From Eutreptiella sp. 'Long Island Sound 2002' (taxonomy: Eukaryota > Euglenozoa > Euglenophyceae > Eutreptiales > Eutreptiaceae), in the NCBI GenBank assembly GCA_964036045.1, contig OZ038381.1, forward strand, positions 136,058,306 to 136,122,305: 64,000 bases of DNA, written 5' to 3'. Position numbers and translations under genes: made by a program. Below, piece by piece: positions 46,001 through 60,000 of the stretch (the first letter of the stretch is position 1; each line of letters begins with the position of its first letter). The notes beneath the pieces were generated by a model, which searched no databases, was not told the origin of the DNA, and saw only the letters and a program-made list of their open reading frames with translations.

Positions 46001-49000
46001 TTGGGGTTAGGGACTCTCAATGCACACTTTGTTGTGTGGCGCCTTGAGTTGGGGTTAGGGATTCACAATCCACGCGTTGCAGCGTGGCCCCTTGAGTTGG
46101 GGTTAGGGACTCAAAATCCACGCTTCGTTGCGCGGCCCCTTGAGTTGGGGTTAGGGACTCACAATCCACGCTTTGTTGCGTGGCCCCTCGAGTTGGGGTT
46201 AGGCACTCACAATGCACACTTTGTTGCGTGGCCCCTCGAGTTGGGGCTAGGGACTCACAATGCACACTTTGTTGCGCGACCCCTCATGTTGGGGTTAGGG
46301 AGTCACAATCCACGCTTTGTTGCGTGGCTTCCACAGTTGGTGTTAGGGACTCACAATTCACGCTGTATTGTGTGACCCCTCGAGTTGGCCCCTTGAGTTG
46401 GGGTTCGACTCACAATCCACGCTTTGTTGCGTGGTCCTGGAGTTGGGGTTAGGGACTCACAACCCACGCTTTATTGCGTGGCCCCTTGAGTTGGGGTTAG
46501 GGACTCACAATCCACGCTTTGTTGCATGGCCCCTTGAGTTGGAGTTAGGGACTCACAATGCACACTTTGTTGCGTGGCCCCTTGAGTTCGGGTTGGGGAC
46601 TCGAAATCGACGCTTTGTTGCGCGGCCCCTCGAGTTGGGGTTAGGGGCTCACAATGCACACTTTGTTGCGTGGCCCCTCGAGTGGGGTTAGGGACTCTGA
46701 ATTCACGCTTTGTTGCGCGGCCCCTCGAGTTGGGGTTAGGGACTCATAATCCAGGCTTTGTGGTCTGGCCCCTCCAGTTGGGGTTGCGGACTCACAATCC
46801 ACGCTTTGTTGCGTGGCCCCTCGAGTTGGGGTTAGGGACTCACAATCCACGCTTTTTTGTGTGGCCCCTCTAGGATGGCTGAGGGACTCACCTTACACGC
46901 GTTGTTGCGTGGCCTCTCGAGTTGGGGTTAGGGACTCACAATCCACGCTTTGTGGTGTGGCCCCTCGAGTTGGGGTTAGGGACTTACGATCCATGCCTTG
47001 TTGCGTGGCCCCTCGAGTTGGGGTTAGGGACTCCAAATCCACGCTTTGTTGCGCGGCCCCTCGAGTTGGGGTTAGGGACTCACAATCCACGCTTTGCTGC
47101 CTGGCCCCTCGAGTTGGGGTTAGGCACTCACAATGCACATCTTGTTGCGTGGCCCCTCGATTCGGGGCTAGGGACTCACAATGCACACTTTGTTGCGTGG
47201 CCCCTCGAGTTTGGGTTAGGGACTCACAATGCACGCTTTGTTGCGCGGCCCCTCGAGTTGGGGTTAGGGAGTCACAATCCACGCTTTGTTGCGTGGATTC
47301 TACAGTTGGTGTTAGAGAGTCACAATCCACGCTGTATTGTGTGGCCCCTCGAGTTGGCCCTTTTAGTTGGGGTTAGCGACTCACAATCCACGCTTCATTG
47401 CGTGGCCCCTCGAGTTGGGGTTAGCGACTCACAACCCACGCTTTGTTGCGTGGCCCCTTGAGTTGGGGTTAGGGACTCACAATCCACGCGTCGCTGCGTG
47501 GCCCTTGGAGTTGGGGTTCGGGACTCACAATCGACGCTTTGTTGCGTGGCCCCTTGAGTTGGGGTTAGGGACTCACAATCCACACTTTGTTGTGTGGCCC
47601 CTCGAGTTCGGGTTAGGGACTCACAATCCACGCTTTGTTGCGTGGCGCCTTGAGTTTCGATTAGGGACTTACGATCCACGCTTTGTTGCGTGGGCCCTCG
47701 AGTTGGGGTTAGGGACTCACAATCCATGCTTTGTGGTGTGGCCCCTCGAGTTGGGGTTAGGGAATAACAAATCAAGCTTTGTTGCATGGCCCCTTGACTT
47801 GGGGTTAGGGACTCACAATCCATGCTTTGTTGCGTGGCCCCTCGAGTTGGGGTTAGGGACTCACAATCCACGCTTTGGTGCGTGGCTTCTACAGTTGGTG
47901 TTAGGGACTCACAATCCACGTTGTATTGTGTGGCCCCTCGAGTTGGCCCCTTGAGTTGGGGTTAGCGACTCACGATCCACGCTTTGTTGCGTGGCCCCTC
48001 GAGTTGGGGTTGAGGACTCACAACCCACGCTTTTGTTGCGTGGCCCCTTGAGTTGGGGTGAGGGACTCACAATCCACGCTTTGTGGTGTGGCCCCTCAAG
48101 TTGGGGTTAGGGACTCACCTTCCACGCTTTGTTGCCTGGGCTCTCGACTTGGGGTTAGGGACTTACGATCCCACCTTTGTTGTGTGGCCCCTCGAGTTGG
48201 GGTTAGGGACTCACAACCCACGCTTTGTTGCGTGGCCTCTCGAGTTGGGGTTAGGGACTCACAATCCACGCTTTGTGGTGTGGCCCCTCAAGTCGGGGTT
48301 AGGGACTCACCTTCCTCGCTTTGTTGCGTGGGCTCTCGACTTGGGGTTAGGGACTTACGATCCCAGCTTTGTTGTGTGGCCCCTCGTGTTGGGGTTAGGG
48401 ACTCACAATCCACGCTTTGTTGCGTGGGCCCTCGAGTTGGGGTTAGGGACTCACAATCCAAGCTTTGTTGCATGGCCCCTTGAGTTGGAGTTTGGGGCTC
48501 ACAATGCATACTTTGTTGCGTGGCCCCTCGAGTTGGGGTTAGGGACTCAAAATCCACGCTTTGTTGCGCGGCCCCTTGAGTTGGGGTTAGGGACTCACAA
48601 TGCACACTTTGTTGCGTGGCCCCTCGAGTTGGGGCTAGGGACTCACAATGCACACTTTGTTGCGCGGCCCCTCCAGTTGGGGTTAGGGAGTCACAATCCA
48701 CGCCTCGTGCGTGGCTTCCACATTTGGTGTTAGGGACTCACAATCCAAGCTGTATTGTGTGGCCCCTCGAGTTGGCCCCTTGAGTTGGGGTTCGACTCAC
48801 AATCCACGCTTTGTTGCGTGGTCCCTCGAGTTGGGGTTAGGGACTCACAACCCACGCTTTATTGCGTGGCCCCTTGAGTTGGGGTTAGGGACTCACGATC
48901 CACGTGTTGCTGCGTGGCCCCTGGAGTTGGCGTTCGGGACTCACAATCCACACTTTGTTGCATGGCCCCTTGAGTTGGATTTAGGGACTTACAATGCACA

Positions 49001-50173
49001 CTTTGTTGCGTGGCCCCTCGAGTTGGGGTTAGGGACTCAAAATCCACGCTTTGTTGCGCGGCCCCTCGAGTTGGGGTTAGGGGCTCACAATGCACACTTT
49101 GTTGCGTGGCCCCTCAAGTTTGGGTTATGGACTCTGAATCCACGCTTTGTTGCGCGGCCCCTCGAGTTGGGGTTAGGGACTCACAATCCAGGCTTTGTGG
49201 TCTGGCCCCTCGAGTTGGAGTTAGGCACTCACAATGCACACTTTGTTGCGTGGCCCCTCGAGTTGGGGTTAGGGACTCACAATCCACACTTTGTTGCGCG
49301 GCACCTCGAGTTGGGGTTAGGGACTCACAATCCACGCTTTGTTGCGTGGCCCCTCGAGTTGGGGGTAGGCACTCACAATCCACGCTTTGTGGTGTGGCCC
49401 CTCGAGTTGGGGTTAGGGACTCACAATCCACGCTTTGTTGCGTGGGCCCTCGAGTTGGGGTTGGGGACTCACAATCCACGCTTTGTTGCGTGGCCCCTTG
49501 AGTTGGAGTTAGGGACTCACAATCCACGCTTTGTTGCGTGGGCCCTCGAGTTGGGGTTAGGGACTCACAATCCCCACTTTGTTGCGTGGCCCCTCGAGTT
49601 GGGGTTAGGGACTCAAAATCCACGCTTTGTTGTGTGGCCCCTCGAGTTGGGTTTAGGGACCCACAATCCACGCTTTGTTGTGTGGCCCCTTGAGTTGGGG
49701 TTAGGGATTCACAATCCACGCTATGTTGCGTGGCGCCTTGAGTTCGGGTTAGGGACTTACGATCCACGCTTTGTTGCGTGGGCCCTCGAGTTGGGGTTAG
49801 GGACTCACAATCCACGCTTTTTTGCGTGGGCCCTTGAGTTGGGGTTAGGGATTCACAATCCACGCTATGTTGCGTGGCGCCTTGAGTTCGGGCCAGGGAC
49901 TTACGATCCACGCTTTGTTGCGTGGGCCCTCGAATTGGGGTTAGGGACTCACAATCCATGCTTTGTGGTGTGGCCCCTCAAGTTGGGGTTAGGGACTCAC
50001 AATCCACGCTTTGTTGCATGGCCCCTCGAGTTGGGGTTAGGGACTCACAATCCACGCTTTCTTGCGTGGGCCCTCGAGTTGGGGTTAGGGACTTACGATC
50101 CACGCTTTGTTGTGTGGCGCCTTGAGTTGGGTTAGGGACTCACGATCCACGCTTTGTTGCGCGGCCCCTCGAG

Positions 50174-52870
50174 TTGGGGTTAGGGACTCACAATCCACGC
50201 TTTGTTGCGTGGCCCCTCGAGTTGGGGTTAGGGACTCACAATGCACACTTTGTTGCGTGGCCCCTCGAGTTGGGGTTAGGGACTCACCATCCAGGCTTTG
50301 TGGTCTGGCCCCTCGATTTGGGGTTAGGGACTCACAATCCACGCTTTCTTGCGTGGGCCCTCGAGTTGGGGTTAGGGACTTACGATCCACGCTTTGTTGT
50401 TTGGCGCCCTGAGTTGGGGTTAGGGACTCACGATCCATGCTTTGTTGCGTGGGCCCTCGAGTTGGGGTTAGGGATTCACAATCCACGCTTTGTTGCGTGG
50501 GCCCTCGAGTTGGGGTTAGGAACTAACAATCCAAGCTTTGTTGCATGGCCCCTTGAGTTGGAGTTAGGGACTCACAATGCACACTTTGTTGCGTGGCCCC
50601 TCGAGTTGGGGTTAGGGGCTCACAATCCACGCTTTGTTGCGTGGGCCCTCGAGTTGGGGTTAGGAACTAACAATCCAAGCTTTGCCGCATGGCCCCTTGA
50701 GTTGGAGTTAGGGACTCACAATGCACACTTTGTTGCGTGGCCCCTCGAGTTGGGGTTAGGGACTCAAAATCCACGCTTTGTTGTGTGGCCCCTTGAGTTG
50801 GGGTTAGGGACTCACAATCCACACTTTGTTGTGTGGCCCCTCGAATTGGGGTTAGGGACTCACAATCCACGCTTTGTTGTTTGGCCCCTTGAGTCTGGGT
50901 TAGGGACTCACAATCCACGCTATGTTGCGTGGCGCCTTGAGTTGGGGTTAGGGACTTACGATCCACGCTTTGCTGCGTGGCCCCTCGATTTGGGGTTAGG
51001 GACTCACAATCCACGCTTTCTTGCGTGGGCCCTCGAGTTGGGGTTAGGGACTTACGATCCACGCTTTGTTGTTTGGCGCCCTGAGTTGGGGTTAGGGACT
51101 CACGATCCATGCTTTGTTGCGTGGGCCCTCGAGTTGGGGTTAGGGATTCACAATCCACGCTTTGTTGCGTGGGCCCTCGAGTTGGGGTTAGGAACTAACA
51201 ATCCAAGCTTTGTTGCATGGCCCCTTGAGTTGGAGTTAGGGACTCACAATGCACACTTTGTTGCGTGGCCCCTCGAGTTGGGGTTAGGGGCTCACAATCC
51301 ACGCTTTGTTGCGTGGGCCCTCGAGTTGGGGTTAGGAACTAACAATCCAAGCTTTGTTGCATGGCCCCTTGAGTTGGAGTTAGGGACTCACAATGCACAC
51401 TTTGTTGCGTGGCCCCTCGAGTTGGGGTTAGGGACTCAAAATCCACGCTTTGTTGTGTGGCCCCTTGAGTTGGGGTTAGGGACTCACAATCCACACTTTG
51501 TTGTGTGGCCCCTCGAATTGGGGTTAGGGACTCACAATCCACGCTTTGTTGTTTGGCCCCTTGAGTCTGGGTTAGGGACTCACAATCCACGCTATGTTGC
51601 GTGGCGCCTTGAGTTGGGGTTAGGGACTTACGATCCACGCTTTGCTGCGTGGCCCCTCGATTTGGGGTTACGGACTCACAATACACGCTTTGTTTTGTGG
51701 CCCCTTGAGTTGGGGTTAGGGACTCACAATCCACGCTATGTTGCGTGGCGCCTTGAGTTCGGGTTAGGAACTTACGATCCACGCTTTGTTGTGTGGGCCC
51801 TCGAGTTGGGGTTAGGGACTCACAATCCATGCTTTGTGGTGCGGCCCCTCGAGTTGGGGTTAGGGAATCACAATCCAAGCTTTGTTGCATGGCCCCTTGA
51901 GTTGGAGTTAGGGGCTCACAATGCACACTTTGTCGCGTGGCCCCTCGAGTTGGGGTTAGGGACTCACAATCCACGTTTTCTTGCGTGGCCCCTCGAGTTG
52001 GGGTTAGGGACTCACCATCCAGGCTTTGTGGTCTGGCCCCTTGAGTTGGGGTTAGGGACTCACAATCCACGCTTTTTTGCGTGGGCCCTCGAGTTGGGGT
52101 TAGGGACTTACGATCCACGCTTTGTTGTGTGGCGCCTTGAGTTGGGGTTAGGGACTCACAATCCAAGCTTTGTTGTGCGGCCCCTCGAGTTGGGGTTAGG
52201 GACTCACAATCCACGCTTTGTTGCGTGGGCCTTCGAGTTGGGTTTAGGGACTCACAATGCACACTTTGTTGCGTGGCCCCTCGAGTTGGAGTTAGTGACT
52301 CACCATCTAGGCTTTGTGGTCTGGCCCCTCGAGTTGGGGTTATGGACTCACAATCCACGCTTTGTTGCGTGGGCCCTCGAGTTGGGGTTAGGGACTTACG
52401 ATCCACGCTTTGTTGTGTGGCGCCTTGAGTTGGAGTTAGGGACTCACGATGCACACTTTGTTGTGTGGCCCCTTGAGTTGGGGTTAGGGATTCACAATCC
52501 ACGCTATGTTGCGTGGCGCCTTGAGTTCGGGTTAGGGACTTACGATCCACGCTTTGTTGCCTGGGCCCTCGAGTTGGGGTTAGGGACTCACAATCCACGC
52601 TTTGTTGCGTGGCCCCTTGAGTTGGGGTTAGGGATTCACAATCCACGCTATGTTGCGTGGCGCCTTGAGTTCGGGCTAGGGACTTACGATCCACGCTTTG
52701 TTGCATGGGCCCTCGAGTTGGGGTTAGGGACTCACAATCCATGCTTTGTGGTGTGGCCCCTCGAGTTGGGGTTAGGGACTCACAATCCACGCTTTCTTGC
52801 GTGGGCCCTCGAGTTGGGGTTGGGGACTTACGATCCACGCTTTGTTCCGTGGCGCCTTGAGTTGGGTTAG
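50174..52870 (+). other. 898-codon open frame inside the satellite, judged non-coding
   Basis: Longest open frame of the window, made of about 56 copies of a 16-residue repeat of the form WPLELGLGTHNPRFVA. I do not call it a gene. The satellite period is a multiple of three, so any frame without a stop in the unit stays open: two plus frames and one minus frame (unit CESLTPTRGATQQSVD) are open over the same DNA, for example minus 53,624-55,621 with 665 codons. Substitutions are mostly replacement changes at decayed CpG sites (Arg to Cys in NPRF/NPCF), not synonymous. There is no sign of selection on protein. Confidence 0.75.
50311..51654 (+). repeat. Nearly identical 672-bp tandem duplication (14 units)
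   Basis: Copy 1 is 50,311-50,982 and copy 2 is 50,983-51,654; each starts CCTCGATTTGGGGTTAGGG. The offset is exactly 672 bp, or 14 units. Reading through both, the only difference I noticed is CC at 50,685-50,686 against TT at 51,357-51,358. A third start (CCTCGATTTGGGGTTACGG) follows at 51,655 and then diverges. This is a recent higher-order event. Confidence 0.9.
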
Positions 52871-54075
52871 GGACTCACGATCCATGCTTTGTTGCGTGGG
52901 CCCTCGAGTTGGGGTTAGGGACTCACAATCCACGCTTTGTTGCGCGGCCCCTCAAGTTGGGGTTAGGGACTCACAATCCACGCTTTGTTGCGTGGCCCCT
53001 CGAGTTGGGGTTGGGGACTCACAATGCACACTTTGTTGCGTGGCCCCTCGAGTTGGGGTTAGGGACTCACCATCCAGGCTTTGTGGTCTGGCCCCTCGAG
53101 TTGGGGTTAGGGACTCACAATCCACGCTTTCTTGCGTGGGCCCTCAAGTTGGGGTTAGGGACTTACGATCCACGCTTTGTTGCGTGGGCCCTCGAGTTGG
53201 GGTTAGGGATTCACAATCCACGCTTTGTGGTGTGGCCCCTCGAGTTGGGGTTAGGGGCTCACAATCCACGCTTTGTTGCGTGGCCCCTTGAGTTGGGGTT
53301 AGGGACTCACAATCCAAGCTTTGTTGCATGGCCCCTTGAGTTGGAGTTAGGTACTCACAATGCACACTTTATTGCGTGGCCCCTCGAGTTGGGGTTAGGG
53401 ACTCAAAATCCACGCTTTGTTGTGTGGCCCCTTGAGTAGGGGTTAGGGACTCACAATTCACACTTTGTTGTGTGGCCCCTCGAGTTGGGGTTAGGGACTC
53501 ACACTCCACGCTTTGTTGCGTGGCCCCTTGAGTTGGGGTTAGGGACTCACAATCCACGCTATGTTGCGTGGCGCCTTGAGTTCGGGTTAGGAACTTACGA
53601 TCCACGCTTTGGGGTGTGGGCCCTCAAGTTGGGGTTAGGGACTCACAATCCATGCTTTGTGGTGCGGCCCATCGAGTTGGGGTTAGGGAATCACAATCCA
53701 AGCTTTGTTGCATGGCCCCTTGAGTTGGAGTTAGGGGCTCACAATGCACACTTTGTTGCGTGGCCCCTCGAGTTGGGGTTAGGGACTCACAATCCACGTT
53801 TTCTTGCGTGGCCCCTCGAGTTGGGGTTAGGGACTCACCATCCAGGCTTTGTCGTCTGGCCCCTTGAGTAGGGGTTAGGGACTCACAATCCACGCTTTTT
53901 TGCGTGGGCCCTCGAGTTGGGGTTAGGGACTTACGATCCACGCTTTGTTGTGTGGCGCCTTGAGTTGGGGTTAGGGACTCACAATCCAAGCTTTGTTGCG
54001 CGGCCCCTCGAGTTGGGGTTAGGGACTCACAATCCACACTTTGTTGCGTGGGCCTTCGAGTTGGGTTTAGGGACT
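51690..54075 (+). repeat. Higher-order duplication with about 1,823-bp offset
   Basis: The block from about 51,700 to 52,260 recurs at about 53,523 to 54,083. Rare shared variants include TTCGGGTTAGGAACTTACG (51,758 and 53,581), GTGGTGCGGCCC, CCACGTTTTCTTGCG and the GGGCCTTCGAGTTGGGTTTA unit (about 52,228 and 54,051). The offset is about 38 units. Confidence 0.8.
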
Positions 54076-57000
54076 CACAATGCACACTTTGTTGCGTGGC
54101 CCCTCGAGTTGGGGTTAGGGACTCACCATCCAGGCTTTGTGGTCTGGCCCCTCGAGTTGGGGTTAGGGACTCACAATCCACGCTTTGTTGCGTGGGCCCT
54201 CGAGTTGGGGTTAGGGACTTACGATCCACGCTTTGTTGTGTGGCGCCTTGAGTTGGGGTTAGGGACTCACGATCCATGCTTTGTTGCGTGGGCCCTCGAG
54301 TTGGGGTTAGGGATTTACAATCCACGCTTTGTGGTGTGGCCCCTCGAGTTGGGGTTAGGGACTCACAATCCACGCTTTGTTGCGTGGCCCCTCGAGTTGG
54401 GGTTAGGGACTCACCTTCCACGCTTTGTTGTGTGGCGCCTTGAGTTGGGGTTAGGGACTCACGATCCATGCTTTGTTGCGTGGGCCCTCGAGTTGGGGTT
54501 AGGGATTCACAATCCACGCTTTGTGGTGTGGCCCCTCGAGTTGGGGTTAGGGACTCACAATCCACGCTTTGTTGCTTGGGCCCTCGAGTTGGGGTTAGGG
54601 AATCACAATTGAAGCTTTGTTGCATGGCCCCTTGAGTTGGAGTTAGGGACTCACAATGCACACTTTGTTGTGTGGCCCCTTGACTTGGGGTTAGGGACTC
54701 ACAATCCACGCTATTTTGCGTGGACCCTAGAGTTGGGGTTAGGGACTCACAATTGAAGCTTTGTTGCATGGCCCCTTGTGTTGGAGTTAGGGACTCACAA
54801 TGCACACTTTGTTGTGTGGCCCCTCGAGTTGGGGTTAGGGACTCACAATCCACGCTTTGTTTTGTGGCCCCTTGAGTTGGGGTTAGGGACTCACAATCCA
54901 CGCTATGTTGAGTGGCGCCTTGAGTTGGGGTTAGGGACTTACGATCCACGCTTTGTTGCGTGGGCCCTCGAGTTCGGGTTAGGGACTCACAATCCACGAT
55001 TTGTTGCGTGGCCCCTCGAGTTGGTGTTAGGGACTCACAATCCACGGCTTGTTGCATGGCCCCTTGAGTTGGAGTTAGGGACTCACAATGCACACTTTGT
55101 TGCGTGGCCCCTCGCGTTGGGGTTAGGGACTCACCATCCTGGCTTTGTGGTCTGGCCCCTCGAGTTGGGGTTAGGGACTCACAATCCACGCTTTTTTGCG
55201 TGGGCCCTCGAGTTGGGGTTAGGGACTCATGATCCACGCTCTGTTGTGTGGCGCCTTGAGTTGGGGTTAGGGACTCACGATCCATGCTTTGTTGCCCGGG
55301 CCCTCGAGTTGGGGTCAGGGACTCACAATCCACGCTTTGTTGCGCGGCACCTCGAGTTGGGGTTAGGGACTCACAATCCACGCTTTGTTGCGTGGCCCCT
55401 CGAGTTGGGGTTAGGGACTCACAATGCACACTTTGTTGCGTGGCCCCTCGAGTTGGGGTTAGGGACTCACCATCCAGGCTTTGTGGTCTGGCCCCTCGAG
55501 TTGGGCTCAGGGAGTCACAATCCACGCTTTGTTGCGTGGGCCCTCGAGTTGGGGTTAGGGACTTACAATCCACGCTTTGTTGTGTGTCCCCTCGAGTTGG
55601 GGTTAGGGATTCACAATCCACGCTTTGTGGTGTGGCCCCTCAAGTTGGGGTTAGGGACTCACAATCCATGCTTTGTTGCGTGGGCCCTCGAGTTGGGGTT
55701 AGGGACTCACAATCCAAGCTTTGTTGCGTGGCCCCTTGAGTTGGGGTTAGGGACTCACAATGCACACTTTGTTGTGTGGCCCCTCGAGTTCGGATTGGGA
55801 ACTCACAATCCACGCTTTGTTGTGTGGCCCCTTGAGTTGGGGTTAGGGACTCACAATCCATGCTATGTTGCGTGGGCCCTCGCGTTGGGGTTAGGGACTC
55901 ACAATTCAAGCTTTGTTGCATGGCCCCTTGAGTTGGAGTTAGGGACGCACAATGCACACTTTGTTGCGTGTCCCCTCGAGTTGGGGTTAGGGACTCAAAA
56001 TCCACGCTATGTTGCGTGGCGCCTTGAGTTGGGGTTAGGGACTCACAATCCACACTTTGTTGTGTGGCCCCTGGAGTTCGGGTTGGGGACTCACAATCCA
56101 CGCTTTGTTGTGTGGCTCCTTGAGTTGGGATTAGGGACTCACCATCCAGGCTTTGTGGTCTGGCGCCTCGAGTTGGGGTCAGGGACTCACAATCCACGCT
56201 TTGTTGCATGGGCCCTCGAGTTGGGGTTAGGGAATTACGAACCACGCTTTGTTGTGTGGCGCCTTGAGTTGGGGTTAGGGACTCACGATCCATGCTTTGT
56301 TGCGTGGCCCCTCGAGTTGGGGTTAGGGATTCACAATCCACGCTTTGTGGTGTGGCCCCTCGAGTTGGGGTTAGGGACTCACAATCCACGCTTTGTTGCG
56401 TGGGCCCTCGAGTTGGGGTTAGGGACTCACAATCCAGGCTTTGTTGCGTGGCCCCTTGAGTTGGAGTTAGGGACTCACAATGCACACTTTGTTGCGTGGC
56501 CCCTCGAGTTGGGGTTAGTGACTCAAAATCCACGCTTTGTTGCGTGGCCCCTTGAGTTGGGGTTAGGGACTCACAATCCACAATTTGTTGTGTGGCCCCT
56601 CGAGTTGGGGTTAGGGACTCACAATCCACGCTTTGTTGTGTGGCCCCTTGAGTTGGGGTTAGGGACTCACAATCCACGCTATGTTGCCTAGCGCCTTGAG
56701 TTGGGGTTAGGGACTTACGATCCACGCTTTGTTGTGTGGCCCCTCGAGTTGGGGTTAGGGACTCACAATCCATGCTTTGTTGCGTGGGCCCTCGAGTTGG
56801 GGTTAGGGACTCACAATGCACACTTTGTTGCGTGGCCCCTCGAGTTGGCCCCTTGAGTTGGGGTTAGCGACTCACAATCCACGCTTTGTTGCGTGGCCCC
56901 TCGCGTTGGGGTTAGGGACTCACAACCCACGCTTTGTTGCGTGGCCCCTTGAGTTTGGGTAAGGGACTCACAATCCACGCTTTGTGGTGTGCTCCCTCGA

Positions 57001-60000
57001 GTTGGGATTAGGGACTCACAACCCACGCTTTATTGCGTTGCCCCTCGAGTAGGGGTTAGAGACTCACAATCCACGCTTCTTGGTGTGGCCCCTTGATTTG
57101 GGGTGAGGGACTCACAATCCACGCTTTGTGGTGTGCTCCCTCGAGTTGGGGTTAGGGACTCACCTTCCACGCTTTGTTGCGCGGGCCCTCGAGTTGGGGT
57201 GATGGACTCACAATCCACGCTTTGTTGCGTGGCCCCTCAAGTTGGGGTTAGGGACTCACCTTCCACGCTTTGTTGCGTGGGCTCTCGACTTGGGGTTAGG
57301 GACTTACGATCCCAGCTTTGTTGTGTGGCCCCTCGTGTTGGGGTTAGGGACTCACAATCCACGCTTTGTTGCGTGGGCCCTCGAGTTGGGGTTAGGGACT
57401 CACAATCCAAGCTTTGTTGCATGGCCCCTTGAGTTGGGGTTAGGGACTCACAATGCACACTTTGTTGTGTGGCCCCTCCAGTTGCACTTAGGGACTCAAA
57501 ACCCACGCTTTGTTGCACGGCCCCTCGAGTTGGGGTTAGGAATTCACAATCCACGCTTTGTTGCGTGGCCCCTCGAGTTGGGGTTAGGCACTCACAATGC
57601 ACACTTTGTTGCGTGGCCCTTCGAGTTGGGGCTAGGGACACACAATGCCCACTTTGTTGCGTGGCCCCTTGAGTTGGGGTTAGGGAGTCACAATCCACGT
57701 TTTTTTGCGTGGCTTCCACAATTGGTGTTAGGGACTCACAATCCACGCTGTATTGTCTGGCCCCTCGAGTTGGCCCCTTGAGTTGGGGTTCGCAACTCAC
57801 AATCAACGCTTTGTTGCGTGGTCCCTCGGGTTGGGGTTAGGGACTCACAACCCACGCTTTGTTGCGTGGCCCCTCGAGTTGGGGTTCGGGACTCACAATC
57901 GACGCTTTGTTGCGTGGCCCCTTGAGTTGGGGTTAGGGACTGACAATGCACACTTTGTTGTGTGGCCCTTTGAGTTGGTGTTAGGGACTCACAATCCACG
58001 CTATGTTGCGTGGCGCCTGGAGTTGGGGTTAGGGATCTACGATCCACGCTTTGCTGCATGGCCCCTCGAGTTGGGGTTAGGGACTCACAATCCACGCTTT
58101 GTGGTGTGGCCCCTCAAGTTGGGGTTAGGGAATCACAATCCAAGCTTTCTTGCATGGCCCCTTGAGTTGGAGCCAGGGACTCACAATGCACACTTTGTTT
58201 CGCGGCCCCTCGAGTTGGGGTTAGGGACTCACAATCCACGCTTTGTTGCGTGGCCCCTCGAGTTGGGGTTAGGGACTTTGAATCCACGCTTCGTTGCGTG
58301 GCCTCTCGAGTTGGGGTTAGGGACTCACAATCTACGCTTTGTGGTGTGGCCCCTCGAGTTGGGGTTAGGGACTCACCTTCCACGCTTTGTTGCGTGGGCC
58401 CTCGAGTTGGGGTTAGGGACTTACGATCCATGCCTTGTTGCGTGGCTCCTCGAGTTGGGGTTAGGCACTCACAATCCACGCTTTGTTGCGTGGGCCCTCG
58501 AGTTGGGGTTAGGGACTTACAATCCAAGCTTTGTTGCATGGCCCCTTGAGTTGGAGTTAGGGACTCACAATGCACACTTTGTTGCGTGGCCCCTCGAGTT
58601 GGGGTTAAGGACACAAAATCCACGCTTTGTTGCGCGGCCCCTCGAGTTGGGGTTAGGGACTCACAATCCACGCTTTGTTGCGTGGCCCCTTGAGTTTGGG
58701 TTAGGGACTCAAAATCCACCCTTTGTTGCGCGGCCCCTCGAGTTGGGGTTAGGGAGTCACAATCCACGCTTTGTTGCGTGGATTCTACAGTTGGTGTTAG
58801 GGACTCACAATCCACGCTGTATTGTGTGGCCCATCGAGTTGGCCCCTTGAGTTGGGGTTAGCGACTCACAATCCACGCTTTGTTGCGTGGCCCCTTGAGT
58901 TGGGGTTAGGGACTCACAACCCACGCTTTGTTGCGTGGCCCCTTGAGGTGGGGTTAGGGACACACAATCCACGCGTCGCTGCGTGGCCCATGGAGTTGGG
59001 GTTAGGGACTCATAATCCATGCTTTGTTGTGTGGCCCCTCGAGTTGGGGTTAGGGACTCACAATCCACGCTTTGTTGCGTGGCCCCTTGAGTTGGGGTTA
59101 GGGACTCACAATCCACGCTTGGTTGCGTGGCCCCTTGACTTGGGGTTAGGGACTCACAATCGACGCTATGTTGCGTGGCGCCTTGAGTTCGGGTTAGGGA
59201 CTTACGATCCACGCTTTGTTGCGTGGGCCCTCGAGTTGGGGTTAGGGACTCACAATCCATGCTTTGTGGTGTCGCCCCTCGAGTTGGGGTTAGGGAATCA
59301 CAATCCAAGCTTTGTTGCATGGCCCCTTGAGTTGGAGTTAGGGACTCACAATGCACACTTTGTTGCGTGGCCCCTCAAGTTGGGGTTAGCGACTCACAAT
59401 CCACGCTTTGTTGCGCGGCCCCTTGAGTTGGGGCTAGGGACTCACAATCCACGCTTTGTTGCGTGGCCCCTCGAGTTAGGGTTAGGGACTCACAATCCAC
59501 GCTTTTTTGCGTGGGCCCTCGAGTTGGGGTTAGGGACTTACGATCCACGCTTTGTTGCGTGGCCCCTCGAGTTGGGGTTAGGGGCTCACAATGCACACTT
59601 TGTTGCGTGGCCCCTCGAGTTGGGGTTAGGGACTTTGAATCCACGCTTCGTTGCGTGGCCTCTCGAGTTGGGGTTAGAGACTCACAATCCACGCTTTGTG
59701 GTGTGGCCCCTCGAGTTGGGGTTAGGGACTCACCTTCCACGCTTTGTTGCGTGGGCCCTCAAGTTGGGGTTAGGGACTTGCGATCCATGCCTTGTTGCGT
59801 GGCCCCTCGAGTTGGGGTTAGGGACTCACAATCCACGCTTTGTTGCGTGGGCCCTCGAGTTGGGGTTGGGGACTCACAATCCAAGCTTTGTTGCATGGCC
59901 CCTTGAGTTGGAGTTAGGGACTCACAATGCACACTTTGTTGCGTGGCCCCTCGAGTTGGGGTTAGGGACACAAATTCCACGCTTTGTTGCGCGGCCCCTC

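Noticed and set aside
50174-56691. Very long satellite open frames (898, 665 and 637 codons) as genuine repeat proteins
   Set aside because: Three frames on two strands are open at once because the period is 48 bp; replacement changes dominate and no defined start or promoter is visible.
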